64,000 nt of DNA from Cryobacterium glucosi (GCF_004402235.1 NZ_SOFS01000018.1:121438-185437); one strand, 5' to 3'; counted from the first letter of the stretch, positions 17,396-28,800 are shown. Notes: generated from the sequence alone by a model not told the origin. Translations and numbers: made by a program.

Positions 17396-17417
17396 CGGGG
17401 AGCGGTCTCGCTCCCCG
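17396..17417 (-). terminator. Hairpin between marP and rnhA
   Basis: Nine-base perfect arms (17396-17404 and 17409-17417) enclose a four-base loop. It sits in the gap after the MarP gene and ends about two bases before the rnhA ribosome site. No T run follows, so it could be a terminator or a structure limiting rnhA translation. Confidence 0.6.
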
Positions 17418-17452
17418 GTGTTCTTCCCTATTTTCGCATTGACCGGGTGGAG

Positions 17453-18634
17453 CTAGCCGACGACGCAGTGCCCGGGCTCGACGGAGTCTGTGAGCGATGC
17501 GGCCTCTGCGGCGACGGGGGTGACGGACTCCATCGCGAGGGCGTAGCCGATGTTGGCGGTGACCGTCGACTTCGCGAAGACGACGCCGACGACCTTGCCG
17601 TCCTGATTGAGCAGCGGCCCGCCGGACTCGCCGTGCTGGATGTCCGCCGCGAGCGTGTAGATCGACCGGGAGGTCGGATTGTCGCCGTAGATGTCACCGA
17701 CGACAGCCGGTGCGACCGCGACGACCTCCGCGGGTCCGGTTTCGAACGGTCCGCCGTACGGATAGCCGTCGCTCACGGCCAGGCTTCCTGTCGCGAGGTC
17801 CGCACCGAGGCCGAGAGGTTCGGCATCGAGCCCAGCGACGGCGATGACGGCGAGGTCGGCCGCCGGGTCGAAGTACACGACGTTTCCCGCGCGGGCCGTG
17901 CCGTCAGCCGACTCGACGACGGGCTCTGAGACGCCCGCGACGACGTGCGCGTTGGTCAGCACCCGGCCCGGCGCGATGACGAAGCCGCTCCCGGACTGGT
18001 TCTGCCCGCAGGTATATGCCGTCCCGACGATCTTGAGCACGGAATCCTGCGCGGCGAGCAGTTCGGCGCTCGTGCCGGTGACGACGGGAACCGTGGGCAC
18101 CGGCCCGTTGAAGGCCTCGATGACCCGAGGGATGCCCTCGGTGACGACCATCGCACGCAGCTGGGCGAGGAAGGCCTTGACCGGATCGGGCGTGAGCGAG
18201 TCGATCGACCGCACCACCGTCGACGAGGCGATCGCGGGCGACAGGACCGGCACCCCGAGCGACCCGATGCTGAAGGCGAGCATCGACACGATGCTCGCTG
18301 CGACGACGACGGCGATGCCGGCGCCGAACACCCGGTCGACGACGAGCAGCCGTCTTCGGGCCGCTCGGGGACGGAGCACCCTGCCGAGGGTTCCGCCGAT
18401 CGACAGGCCGCCGAGCAGGAGGACGGCGGCGGTGGCGAGGGTCGCTGCGGTGCGCCACTCCGCTGCAGGCACCCAGGCTCCGACGAGCGGAACGAGGAAG
18501 TATGCGGCGATACCGCCGGCGACGAGGCCGGCGATGCCGCTCAGGCTGCCGATCAGGCCGCTGCGGTAGCCGGAGACGACATAGCCCAGCAGGAGCAGGA
18601 CGAGGAGGACGTCCACGATGGTCGAAATGGGCAT
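17453..18634 (-). CDS. marP: MarP-type membrane serine protease (CvpA + trypsin domains)
   Basis: The protein has 393 residues. Four N-terminal helices form a CvpA-like (colicin V production) domain (IVDVLLVLLLLGYVVSGYRSGLIGSLSGIAGLVAGG). A periplasmic trypsin fold follows with the triad His in LTNAHVVAG, Asp in PAADLAVIAVAG and Ser in HGESGGPLLNQDGKVVGVVF. This is the layout of mycobacterial MarP (Rv3671c), needed for acid and oxidative stress survival there. The ATG at 18634 is preferred over an in-frame GTG ten codons upstream because the membrane domain starts directly after it and a -10-like TAGTCT lies seven bases ahead. It is divergent from the DUF4192 gene. Confidence 0.9.
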   Translation of the reverse strand: MPISTIVDVLLVLLLLGYVVSGYRSGLIGSLSGIAGLVAGGIAAYFLVPLVGAWVPAAEWRTAATLATAAVLLLGGLSIGGTLGRVLRPRAARRRLLVVDRVFGAGIAVVVAASIVSMLAFSIGSLGVPVLSPAIASSTVVRSIDSLTPDPVKAFLAQLRAMVVTEGIPRVIEAFNGPVPTVPVVTGTSAELLAAQDSVLKIVGTAYTCGQNQSGSGFVIAPGRVLTNAHVVAGVSEPVVESADGTARAGNVVYFDPAADLAVIAVAGLDAEPLGLGADLATGSLAVSDGYPYGGPFETGPAEVVAVAPAVVGDIYGDNPTSRSIYTLAADIQHGESGGPLLNQDGKVVGVVFAKSTVTANIGYALAMESVTPVAAEAASLTDSVEPGHCVVG

Positions 18635-18744
18635 AGCTCCAAGACTACGTGGGGAGTTATGCACAGGTTGCGTTCCTTGCGCGAGTTATGCACCGATCCC
18701 CAGCGAGCGCACCCGGGGAGGGAACGCCCCGGGAGAGTGTCCGC

Positions 18745-19950
18745 ATGACACCGACCATCGTGAAGACCAAGGAAGCCCACGACTTCCTCGCCCTCGTGCC
18801 ACAGCTCGCCGGGTTCCAGCCCGAGCGCAGCGTGGTCCTCGTCGCCTTCCGCGGCAACCGCACCTGCGGAGTCCTGCGCTTCAACCTGCCGGAACCCGAC
18901 CTCGCACGCACGGTCCTCCGCCGCGTCGCGACCACTCTCGTCGGCACGCTGTGCAAGATCGAGGGGGTGGACGCCGTCGTACCCGTCCTCTACACCGACG
19001 AACGGTTCGCGGACGTGCCGGGCATCCCCGGTGAGCGCTTCGCGGAAATCCTGGGCCGCCGGGCCGAACTGTCCGGCTTCCTCGTCCGGGATTCCCTGTG
19101 CGTCGCCGCAGACGGCTGGGGTTCCTATCTCGACCCCGCCTGCCCGGCGGGCGGGCGGCCGCTGTCCGAGATCGCGGAGTCCCCGGTGAACCGCGACCTG
19201 CCGCCGGAGGCCCGGCGTGAACTCGGGCACCTCGTGAGCCGGGCCGACCTGCCGAAGGTCGACCTCGCGCTCCGGGACCGCTGCGCCAGGAGGCTGACCC
19301 GGTACGAATGCCTCGGGTCCCAGGTTCCCGACGCGCCCGACCTGCCCGAACTCGTGGCCATGGTCGGGGACATCCTCGACCCGGTGTCGACAACGGAGGC
19401 CGCGCTCGAACGGGACCCCTCCGCTCTCGACGCCGAACAGGCAGCAACCCTGCTGTTCCTGCTGAAGAGCCCGGCCCGGCGCGACCAGGTCATGCTGCAG
19501 ATCGCGTTCGGCGAGGAGATCGGGCGGGTGACGCACGAACTGAACGAACGGTATGCCGCGATCCAGCGCGAGACCGGCCGCAGCATGGACGACATCGTCG
19601 CAGAGGAGCAGGCCGGATCCGGCGCAACGGGGGACCTCGCGCAGACCGGCGACCTCATGCTCGGATCCGTCTCGCAACGTCCTGACCCTGAACGGATCGA
19701 ACGCGGTATCGACCTCCTGAAGACACTGGTCGCGCTAGCTCCGAAACGAGTGCGCCCCGCGCCACTGTGCATGCTCGCCTGGCTGTCGTGGGCGCTCGGG
19801 CGCAGCTCGGTCGCCGGGATCTTCATCGACCAGGCCCTGGCGATCGACCCGGAATACGGCATGGCCAGGCTGCTGCTCACCGTCGTCTCCGCCGGGCACC
19901 TGCCCGAGTGGGCGTTCGCGGTGCCGGCGGATGACGCCGGTGACACCTGA
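18745..19950 (+). CDS. DUF4192 domain-containing protein
   Basis: This 401-residue soluble protein is typical of actinobacteria. The N-terminal hallmark is KTKEAHDFLALVPQLAGFQPERSVVLVAFRGNRTCGVLRFNLP, followed by a conserved DAVVPVLYTDERF strand and a C-terminal TPR-like region (LCMLAWLSWALGRSSVAGIFIDQALAIDPEYGMARLLL). The function of DUF4192 is not established. The ATG is preceded by GGGAGAG with suitable spacing. The frame is open for another 96 bases upstream, but that would overlap the divergent MarP promoter region. Transcription probably stops at the inverted repeat at 19982-20041. Confidence 0.88.
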   Translation: MTPTIVKTKEAHDFLALVPQLAGFQPERSVVLVAFRGNRTCGVLRFNLPEPDLARTVLRRVATTLVGTLCKIEGVDAVVPVLYTDERFADVPGIPGERFAEILGRRAELSGFLVRDSLCVAADGWGSYLDPACPAGGRPLSEIAESPVNRDLPPEARRELGHLVSRADLPKVDLALRDRCARRLTRYECLGSQVPDAPDLPELVAMVGDILDPVSTTEAALERDPSALDAEQAATLLFLLKSPARRDQVMLQIAFGEEIGRVTHELNERYAAIQRETGRSMDDIVAEEQAGSGATGDLAQTGDLMLGSVSQRPDPERIERGIDLLKTLVALAPKRVRPAPLCMLAWLSWALGRSSVAGIFIDQALAIDPEYGMARLLLTVVSAGHLPEWAFAVPADDAGDT

Positions 19951-19981
19951 TCGACCACGCGAGCGGCACTGCGGGGTCGAA

Positions 19982-20041
19982 CGCTGGTGCTCCGCCGTTC
20001 CGCCGGTGGTGCACCACAAGCGAAACGGCGGAACCCCAGCG
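19982..20041. terminator. Long inverted repeat between convergent genes
   Basis: The arms 19982-19999 and 20024-20041 pair at 16 of 18 positions around a 24-base loop. The element lies between the DUF4192 stop and the stop of the minus-strand aminotransferase. It has the same geometry as the repeats at 11586-11642 and 59763-59826 but a different sequence. Confidence 0.65.
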
Positions 20042-20063
20042 CTCGGTGTCCTGCCCGCGACTC

Positions 20064-21566
<1,503 letters not shown>

Positions 21567-21569
21567 TTT

Positions 21570-22052
21570 TTACCGTGTTCCCCAGTTGTAGAACTGTTTG
21601 TGGAGTTTGAGATAGACGAATGTTTCAGTGGACCTGACCCCGTCGAGGTTGCGGATCTGGGAGTTGAGCAGGTCGAGGAGCTCATCGTCGTCCTCGCAGA
21701 CGACCTCGACGAGGATGTCGAAGGAGCCTGCTGTCAGCACGACGTAGTCAACGGCCGGCATCGCGGCGAGCAGTTCCGCCAGTATCCGGGTGTCTCCCGA
21801 GGCACGGATGCCGATCATGGCCTGGCGGAAGAAACCGAGCTGCATCGGGTCGGTGACGGCCACGACCTGCATGACCCCGCCATCCGTGAGCTTCTGCACC
21901 CGCTGGCGCACGGCGGCCTCGCTGAGTCCGACGGCCTTGCCGATCTCCGCGTACGACCTGCGCCCGTCGACCTGCAGCTGCTCGATGATTTTCTTCGAGA
22001 CGTCATCGAGGGGTACCGGCTTGCCCGGCGTGGTACGTCCGTTTGCGACCAT
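21570..22052 (-). CDS. Lrp/AsnC family transcriptional regulator
   Basis: The protein has 160 residues. The N-terminal helix-turn-helix is DVSKKIIEQLQVDGRRSYAEIGKAVGLSEAAVRQRVQKLTDGGVMQVVAV. The C-terminal RAM (ligand-binding) domain contains AAMPAVDYVVLTAGSFDILVEVVCEDDDELLDLL. It probably senses an amino acid or polyamine-derived compound and controls the adjoining aminotransferase gene, whose ATG lies four bases after its stop. The ATG follows a CATAAT -10 by six bases with no ribosome site, so the transcript is probably leaderless. Confidence 0.92.
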   Translation of the reverse strand: MVANGRTTPGKPVPLDDVSKKIIEQLQVDGRRSYAEIGKAVGLSEAAVRQRVQKLTDGGVMQVVAVTDPMQLGFFRQAMIGIRASGDTRILAELLAAMPAVDYVVLTAGSFDILVEVVCEDDDELLDLLNSQIRNLDGVRSTETFVYLKLHKQFYNWGTR

Positions 22053-22058
22053 CCAGCG

Positions 22059-22087
22059 ATTATGCCAGCGAGACCCTCCCTCGGCAA
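22059..22087 (-). promoter_or_regulatory. Promoter of the Lrp-aminotransferase operon
   Basis: On the minus strand TTGCCG (22082-22087) and CATAAT (22059-22064) are 17 bases apart, a good match to a housekeeping promoter. The start codon begins seven bases after the -10, implying a leaderless mRNA. Confidence 0.65.
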
Positions 22088-22229
22088 GCGATTCCGCAGC
22101 TTTTTACGGCAAATGCTGCGGATTCCATATCTCGGAGGGTTTTGCCGGTGCGTGGGGTCTCCCCGCGCCGCACGGCGGATCCGCGTACTCGGGATACGGT
22201 GAAGATCCTAGGAGGACGAAGGGAGTCCC

Positions 22230-23312
22230 ATGGACCCAGAGTGGATGTTCGTGGCCGGCCGCTCCTTCGTCGCCGCGGTCCCGACCGACGCGCCCCGTGG
22301 CCTCGTCACGGCGCTCTCGAGCAGGGCCGGAGACGCCAGCGTCTCGGCAGAGGCCCTCGTCGGACTGTTGCCGCTCGGTGGCTCCGATGCACTCGAGTCC
22401 TTCGCGCTCGTGATCCGTGCAGCAGCGGATGAGTCCGCCGTGACCGTCGTCGTGCGCGGACAGATCGCCGTCGACGTGTTTTCGGTCGGCGGATCACGAC
22501 GCTTCACCGACCAGGGCATCCGGCCCTGGAACCTCGCCGATTTCTCCGCAGTGACCGTCGTCGTGATCGGTTCCCCGGACACGGCGGCGCCCGCCGCCGT
22601 ACCCGCTGGAAGCGGAACCGGGAACGAACAGGGCACAGTGGTCGGCCGGACGGCGCGCTGGTCGCCAGGCGGCCTGGCGGCCGAAACGGACGACACCGCG
22701 ATGCGCCTGCCGAATGACACGGTGATCCGCAGGCCGGACGACACGGTGATCCGCGGGGCGGACGACACGGTGATCCGCAGGCCGGACGACACGGTGATCC
22801 GCGGGGCGGGTGACACCGTGATCCGCCAGCTCGAGGAGACCGAGGACACCGAGGACACCGAGGACACCGAGGACACCGAGGACACCGAGGACACCGCGAC
22901 CGGCGCAGCCCTCCGTCCGCCACTCGCCCGGTTCCGGCTGTCCGACGGCCGTGAGTTCCCTCTCGACCGTCCATATCGGCTGGGCAGGCGCCCCGCACAG
23001 CCGCGCATCCCCGTCGGGCCGGGCATCACTCTCGTGGCCGTCGTCTCTGCCGGCTCGCTCGTGTCCGCGACCCACGTCGACATCCGGCAGGTGGGGGACG
23101 TCATCGTCGTCACTGACGCGGGCTCCCGGAACGGCACCATCGTGGTCTCCGCGGACGGGCGCAGGGAGCGGCTCCGTCCCGGCGATTCCCGAACTGTGCC
23201 TCCGGGTACGAGAATAGACATCGGGGACGATAACATCATCGAGATCATCCCGGCGAGCGGCACCGAGTCGGCTCCGTATTTCCCAGCACATCGTGGAAGG
23301 CACCACCCGTGA
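22230..23312 (+). CDS. FHA domain protein with threonine repeat array
   Basis: The protein has 360 residues and is the first gene of the 18.6-kb locus. Residues about 1-125 are a folded domain of unknown type (MFVAGRSFVAAVPTDAPRGLV...). Residues about 155-202 hold six 8-residue repeats (consensus DTVIRRPD) and residues 205-222 six EDT triplets. From about 230 onward comes an FHA domain: YRLGRRPAQPR, SATHVDIRQVGD, VTDAGSRNGTIV, the canonical R...S/H...N phosphothreonine-binding set. FHA domains dock phosphothreonine peptides made by PknB-type kinases. The Thr repeats could be targets of the kinase encoded two genes downstream. GGGAG precedes the ATG. Its stop overlaps the PP2C start (GTGA). 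Confidence 0.88.
   Translation: MDPEWMFVAGRSFVAAVPTDAPRGLVTALSSRAGDASVSAEALVGLLPLGGSDALESFALVIRAAADESAVTVVVRGQIAVDVFSVGGSRRFTDQGIRPWNLADFSAVTVVVIGSPDTAAPAAVPAGSGTGNEQGTVVGRTARWSPGGLAAETDDTAMRLPNDTVIRRPDDTVIRGADDTVIRRPDDTVIRGAGDTVIRQLEETEDTEDTEDTEDTEDTEDTATGAALRPPLARFRLSDGREFPLDRPYRLGRRPAQPRIPVGPGITLVAVVSAGSLVSATHVDIRQVGDVIVVTDAGSRNGTIVVSADGRRERLRPGDSRTVPPGTRIDIGDDNIIEIIPASGTESAPYFPAHRGRHHP
22692..22835 (+). repeat. Six 24-bp in-frame repeats (DTVIRRPD-type)
   Basis: Units start at 22692, 22716, 22740, 22764, 22788 and 22812. The first and last are diverged. Near-identical DNA between inner units shows recent unit duplication. They encode a threonine in each copy. Confidence 0.9.
22842..22895 (+). 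repeat. Six perfect 9-bp repeats GAGGACACC (Glu-Asp-Thr)
   Basis: This is a perfect tandem array in frame with the FHA protein, immediately after the 24-bp repeats. It gives an acidic Thr-rich segment linking the repeat region to the FHA domain. Confidence 0.92.
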
Positions 23313-24199
23313 CCCAGATTGGTCAAGGCTCAGGCGGATTCGAGGTCGCTTTCCCCTCGGTGAAGAAGACGGTCTCGCTCGCGTGGGCCGCACTCACCGA
23401 CACCGGGCATCGCCGCGAAGTCAATGAAGACAGCCTGATATCCGCGCCGCCCATATTCGCGGTCGCGGACGGCATGGGCGGGCATTCCGCCGGCGACGTC
23501 GCGAGCGCGGCCGTCGTGCACCGGCTCGCCGAACTTGCCGGGCGGGACTCGCCGCAGAATGCGGCCATCAACGCGGCGCTCGGCCTCGCGGTCACGGACA
23601 TGGCGTCCGGAGTCGGCGTGACCGACCTCGGCACCGGGACCACGGTGACGGGAGCCGCACTCACCCTCGTGTCCGGCGCTCCCCAGTGGGTCGTGTTCAA
23701 CATCGGCGACTCCCGGGTCTACCTGCTCACCTCCGGTGTGCTCGAACAGATCACCATCGACCATTCCGTCGTGCAGGAACTCGTCGACGCGGGCCGGATC
23801 ACCCGCGACGAAGCGGATGTCCATCCGCACGGCAATATCATCACCCGCGCCGTCGGGTTCCACGAGGCGCCGATCCCCGATTACCGTGTGCTGCCTGTGC
23901 ACCCGGGGATGCGCCTCCTGATCTGCTCCGACGGGTTGACCAAGGAACTCACCGCATACGGCATCCGGCATTTCCTGATCTCGAACCCGGACCCGGACGA
24001 CGCCGCGAAGGCGCTCGTCGAGGCCGCGCTCGAGAACGGCGGTCGTGACAACGTGACGGTGATCGTCCTCGACGTCCTCGATATCGAAGACAGCGAAGAC
24101 AGCGAAGACCGTGAAGAGGACCTGGGAACCGGCGGCCCGTCCGCCTCGCAGGACGCCGACACCGGCCCGCTCGACATCGGCCATCTCGACACGCACTGA
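23309..24199 (+). CDS. PP2C-family protein phosphatase
   Basis: This 296-residue metal-dependent Ser/Thr phosphatase is expected to reverse phosphorylation by the kinase of the next gene. All metal-site motifs are present: REVNEDSL, FAVADGMGGHSAGD, FNIGDSRVYLL, LLICSDGLTKEL and GGRDNVTVIVLDV. There is no membrane segment, so it is cytoplasmic. After the domain comes an acidic tail with EDSEDSEDREED, echoing the EDT repeats of the preceding protein. It starts at a GTG overlapping the FHA gene stop by four bases, which indicates translational coupling. Confidence 0.92.
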   Translation: MTQIGQGSGGFEVAFPSVKKTVSLAWAALTDTGHRREVNEDSLISAPPIFAVADGMGGHSAGDVASAAVVHRLAELAGRDSPQNAAINAALGLAVTDMASGVGVTDLGTGTTVTGAALTLVSGAPQWVVFNIGDSRVYLLTSGVLEQITIDHSVVQELVDAGRITRDEADVHPHGNIITRAVGFHEAPIPDYRVLPVHPGMRLLICSDGLTKELTAYGIRHFLISNPDPDDAAKALVEAALENGGRDNVTVIVLDVLDIEDSEDSEDREEDLGTGGPSASQDADTGPLDIGHLDTH

Positions 24200-24207
24200 T
24201 TTCGACA

Positions 24208-24223
24208 CCCCCTGAGTTGGGGG
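24208..24223 (+). other. Short hairpin after the PP2C gene
   Basis: Five C and five G residues pair around TGAGTT, nine bases after the PP2C stop. The 150-base gap before the kinase gene also holds TAAACT at 24257-24262, a possible internal -10. Both are weak signals; the hairpin could reduce rather than end read-through. Confidence 0.35.
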
Positions 24224-24349
24224 AGCAGCATCCCGGACACGTGCGGGGCAACTGCCTAAACTTGAGTGACGCCAGTCGTGATACCCGTTCGATGCGCGTT
24301 CACGGACCAGTCCAGGGACCATTGGCGAGAGCGAGACGGGGAGGCCGCG

Positions 24350-25888
24350 ATGCAGCGACGATTACCGTCGACGCCCCCGAACCTGCCGGGGTTCTCCTAC
24401 CTCCGGGTGCTCGGCTCCGGAGGCTTCGCCGACGTCTTCCTCTACCAGCAGGACCTTCCGCGCCGACAGGTCGCGGTCAAGGTGCTCCTCGCCGAGGTCG
24501 TCAACGACCAGGTCCGGCAGCTGTTCCAGGCCGAGGCCAACCTGATGGCCTCGCTGAGCTCGCACCCGTCGATCCTGACCGTTTTCCAGGCTGGCGTCTC
24601 GGCCGACGGACGCCCATACCTCGTGATGGAACAGTGCTCTCCGGCGCTCAGCCAGCGCTACCGCACAGAGCCTCTCGGCGTCCCTGAAGTGCTCCAGGTC
24701 GGCATCACCATCGCGAACGCCGTCCAGGCCGCGCACCAGGCCGGCATGCTGCACCGGGACCTCAAGCCCTCGAACATCCTCGTCACCCGCTACGGGCATG
24801 CCGTTCTCGGCGACTTCGGCATCGCGGCCACGGTGAGCGAGGCCAGAAACGTCGAAGCGGTCGGGCTGTCCATCCCCTGGTCCGCTCCGGAAGTCCTCCT
24901 CGACGAGGTCTCCGGCTCCGTCGCCTCCGAGGTCTGGTCCCTCGGCGCCACCCTGTACTCCTTCCTCGCCGGTCATTCGCCGTTCGAGATTCCCGGCGCC
25001 GAGAACAGCTCGGCCCAGCTCATCTCCCGCATCAACAAGGCCAGGGTCCCGGCGATCGGCCGCTCGGATGTCCCGGGCAGGCTCGAGCTCATCCTCCAGC
25101 GCGCGATGTCCCGGCGTCCGGAGTCGCGCCAGGGCAGCATGCTCGAGCTCATCAGGGAGCTGCAGTCCGTCGAGGCCGAACTGGGCCTCCTCCCCACCCG
25201 GCTCGAGGTCGCCGACGAGGACTGGGCCGCTGAGAACGGCGTCGACGACGACGACCGCACCCGCATCTCCGCCGTGAATTCGATCAATGCGTACCAGGAG
25301 CCGCGCCGCCGCCGGGTGCATCAGGCGCCACGAGGGCGCCGTTCGGCGGCCGGCGCGCTCGCCGACACCTCCGGCGCGCGCAGCCCCTCTGGGTTCGACG
25401 GTTCGGCGGGGACTGCGGGCAGCGCGGGCACGGCCAGGGGCAGGTCCCGCGGCACAGCCAGGGGCTCGGTGCCGGGGGTCTGGCGGCGTTCGGTGCTCGT
25501 CTGGGCGCTCGTTGCGGCATCCGTCGTCATCGTCGTTCTCGCCGTCGTGACGGCGTCGGCGCTCTCGCACCAGGCGACGCCAGGGCTGCCGACCGTGAGC
25601 AATGTCTCCGGGGAGCTGCGGGACGGCATGGTCGTGTTCGGCTGGGCTGACCCGGGCATCGCCCGGGGGGACAGCTACGTGATCACCCTCCGCACCGGTG
25701 AGAGCAGCATCCAGAAGGGCACTGAGTTCAGCGTCGACCCGCACGGACAGGCCAGGGTCTGCGCAAGTGTCGCCGTGAACCGGGACGGGCGCACCGGGGG
25801 CGCGAGCGGCGAGAAGTGCGTCGACGCCGGCGGGTCCGTGACCGGAAGCACGCGCGGTGACCTGACCAGAGGCGGCGACGCTTCGTGA
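24350..25888 (+). CDS. Membrane Ser/Thr protein kinase with FN3-like ectodomain
   Basis: The protein has 512 residues from the ATG behind GGGGAGG. The cytoplasmic PknB-type kinase domain (residues about 14-290) is complete: GSGGFADVF, catalytic Lys44 (VAVKV), HRDLKPSN, DFG, SAPEVLL. A Pro/Arg/Ser-rich juxtamembrane linker contains DDDDRTRISAV, resembling the Thr repeats of the FHA protein. One membrane helix (VWALVAASVVIVVLAVVTASAL) leads to about 100 extracellular residues with a fibronectin-III-like pattern (LPTVSNVSGELRDGMVVFGWADP...YVITLRTG). It lacks PASTA repeats. Its GTGA overlap with the giant FN3/Ig protein suggests that the kinase senses or regulates that surface protein. Confidence 0.92.
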   Translation: MQRRLPSTPPNLPGFSYLRVLGSGGFADVFLYQQDLPRRQVAVKVLLAEVVNDQVRQLFQAEANLMASLSSHPSILTVFQAGVSADGRPYLVMEQCSPALSQRYRTEPLGVPEVLQVGITIANAVQAAHQAGMLHRDLKPSNILVTRYGHAVLGDFGIAATVSEARNVEAVGLSIPWSAPEVLLDEVSGSVASEVWSLGATLYSFLAGHSPFEIPGAENSSAQLISRINKARVPAIGRSDVPGRLELILQRAMSRRPESRQGSMLELIRELQSVEAELGLLPTRLEVADEDWAAENGVDDDDRTRISAVNSINAYQEPRRRRVHQAPRGRRSAAGALADTSGARSPSGFDGSAGTAGSAGTARGRSRGTARGSVPGVWRRSVLVWALVAASVVIVVLAVVTASALSHQATPGLPTVSNVSGELRDGMVVFGWADPGIARGDSYVITLRTGESSIQKGTEFSVDPHGQARVCASVAVNRDGRTGGASGEKCVDAGGSVTGSTRGDLTRGGDAS

Positions 25889-28800
25889 TCCGTCTCTGGG
25901 TCTCCCGCCAGTTCGCTGCGCACCGCTCGGCGTGGGCGACGGCCCTCGGCGGAACGCTCGTCCTGGCCCTCGTCGTGACGACCGCTGTCGTGTCCGGCGG
26001 GTACACCGCCCAGCGTCTTGACCTCGGCGATGCCGCCGTCTGGGTCACGAACGAGACCCGCCAGGCTGTCGGCCGGGCGAACACGGCGGTGATGGAACTC
26101 AACACGGTCGTGACGAGCGAGAGTTCCAATCTCGACGTGCTCCAGTCCGGAGCGACGGTCCTCGTGCTCGACACCGGCAACAGCTCCCTCGACATCCTCG
26201 ACCCGGCCACGGCAACGATCGTGCGCAGCGTTGCACTGCCGCCCCGGGCGCCCGCCGTGTTCCTCGCAGGAACCCGCACCCTGATCGCCTCGAACGGCGA
26301 GGTCTGGGAGACCCCGACGAGCCGGCTCGCGAGCTTCGACACGGCGACCGCGCCGACCCTCTCCCTCGGCGCCGGCTCGGTCGTGAGCGTTGACGACACC
26401 GGAACCCTGGTCTCATTCACTCCCGCGACGGGCGCCCTCGCCCAGGCGCCCTCCGGAAGCGGAACGGTCACCTCGAGCCAGACGCTCAGCGCGGGGTCGC
26501 CGGGCGACGATTATCAGCTGACGAGCGTGAACGGCGCCTGGGCGCTCCTCAACGCGACCTCGCGGCACCTGTTCCTCGATGGCAGGGACGTCGACCTGTC
26601 CGGGTTGATCGTCGACGGCGGCGCCCCCGCCCTGCAGCAGCCGAGTCTCTCCGGCTCCCGCGTGCTGATCGCCCACGAGCAGGGGCTCGTCGCCGTCCCG
26701 CTCTCCGGCGGCGCCCCGACCGTGCTCGTCAGCGGCCGGAACGGCACAGCGGCGGCCCCGGACACCGCCGGACAGTGCGCCTATGCCGCCTGGTCGGATG
26801 GCACGGCCTGGCGCGACTGCGGCGACGCCGGGTCCGGCGGCTCGGCGTCGGGAGCGTCCGGAGGCTCCCGTGGAACGCAGTCCGGCACGACGACGACCCT
26901 CACCGGGCTCAACGACAACGCCAGGCTCGCCTTCCGGCGCAACGGCACCGGGCTCGTGCTGAACGATGCGCACAACGGTTCGACGTGGGCGGTCCAGCGT
27001 GACAACCAGCTGATCGACAACTGGGCCGACCTGATCGACACGACCCCGGACACCCAGCGCATCGAGACCAACGGCGACGACACCCCTCCGGTCTACGACA
27101 AGGTGCAGGCCCCGCCCGTCGCCGTGGACGACTCCTTCGGAGCCCGGCCCGGCCGGATCGTGACCCTCCCCGTGCTTCTCAACGACTCCGATCCGAACGG
27201 GGACGTGCTCGTGATCGAATCGGTCACACCGATCGACGCGACCGACGGCCGGCTCGACCTCGTCGGCAACAACCAGCAGGTGCAGCTCACCGTCGCGGAG
27301 GCGGCAACCGGTCAGCTTCGCTTCGGCTACACGATCAACGACGGCCGTGGCGGGAGTGCATCCGCAACCGTCACCGTCACTCTTAGGGCGCCGGGGGAGA
27401 ACTCCGCTCCCCAGCAGGTGCGAACCACCCACGCGACCGTGCGTGCCGGCGGCCGGGTGACAAGCCAGGTGCTCGGCGACTGGATCGACCCCGACGGCGA
27501 CCCGGTCTACCTCGCCTCAGCGTCCGCCGCGGGCCACGACCTGCTGAGCTTCACCCCCGCGGGCGCCGTCGTGTTCACGGATGCCGGCACGAACGCCGAT
27601 GACAAACGGGTCGGCCTGAGCGTCTCCGACGGCCGCCTGCTCGGCACGGGCTCGCTGACCGTCTCCGTGCGCGCGAGCGGCGCCGTGCCGATCGTCGCTG
27701 ACTCCTTCATCGTGCTCGCGACTGCGGGGGCCGAAGTCTCGGTGTCCCCGCTCGACCACGCCCGCGGCGGGTCGGCGCCGCTGCGGCTTTCGAGCGTCCC
27801 CGCCAAGCCGGATGCCACGATCACCCCCGACTTCGCCTCCGGTGCGTTCCGGTTCCTGAGCAGCACCCCGGGGGTCCACGAGATCGAGTACTCGGTCACC
27901 GACGGGCAGCTCACCGCGACGGGAAGGGTGCGCGTCGACGTCGCTCCCGCCGCCGACGCCAACAGCACCCCCGTCACCGTTCCCCACACGGCCTTCATCC
28001 GAGGCCAGCAGGCCACCCTCGTCGACGTGCTCGCGAGCGACTTCGACCCTGCGAACGGAGTGCTGCTGATCACCGGGACGATGAACGTGCCGGCGTCCAG
28101 CGGCATGCGGATCGAGATCCTCGACCAGCGGATCCTCCGGGTCACCCTGACCCGTCCGCTGCCGGACGGCGGGCTCAGTTTCGGGTACCGGATCAGCAAC
28201 GGGCTCGCCGATGCCGAGGGCACCGTCACTGTCGTCGAAATCCCCGCGCTCGGTCAGAAACAGGCCCCGATCGCCGTTGCGGACACCGCGACCGTCCGGG
28301 TCGGCGACACCATCGACATCCCGGTCCTCGCGAACGACGAACAGCCGGACGGTGACTCGCTGACCCTGGACCCCGTCCTCGCCTCCGGCCTGTCCCCGGG
28401 CGCAGGCCTGCTCTTCGCCGCGGGAACCGTGCTGCGTTACCTCGCGCCGGCCACCCCCGGCACGTATACCGCGGTGTACCGGGTGAACGCCCCCGACGGC
28501 CAGTATGCCAACGCGGAGGTGCGCATCTCGGTGCGCGAAGCCGACCCGAGCACCAACAATCCGCCCGTCCCGAAGACGGTGACCGCGCGGGTGCTCTCCG
28601 GCGGCACCGTCGAAGTGTCGATCCCGCTCACCGGGATCGACCCTGACGGCGACTCGGTCCAGCTCGTCGGCCAGGAGACCAACCCGGAGAAGGGATCCGT
28701 CACCGCGGACGGGACGGACACGTTCCGGTATCAGGCCGGGGAATACTCCGCAGGAACCGACACGTTCAGCTACGCCGTCGTCGACGCCCTCGGCGCTCGG

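Noticed and set aside
22692..22895. Possible CRISPR-like array
   Set aside because: The units are contiguous, without spacers, in frame with a protein and multiples of three; they are coding repeats.
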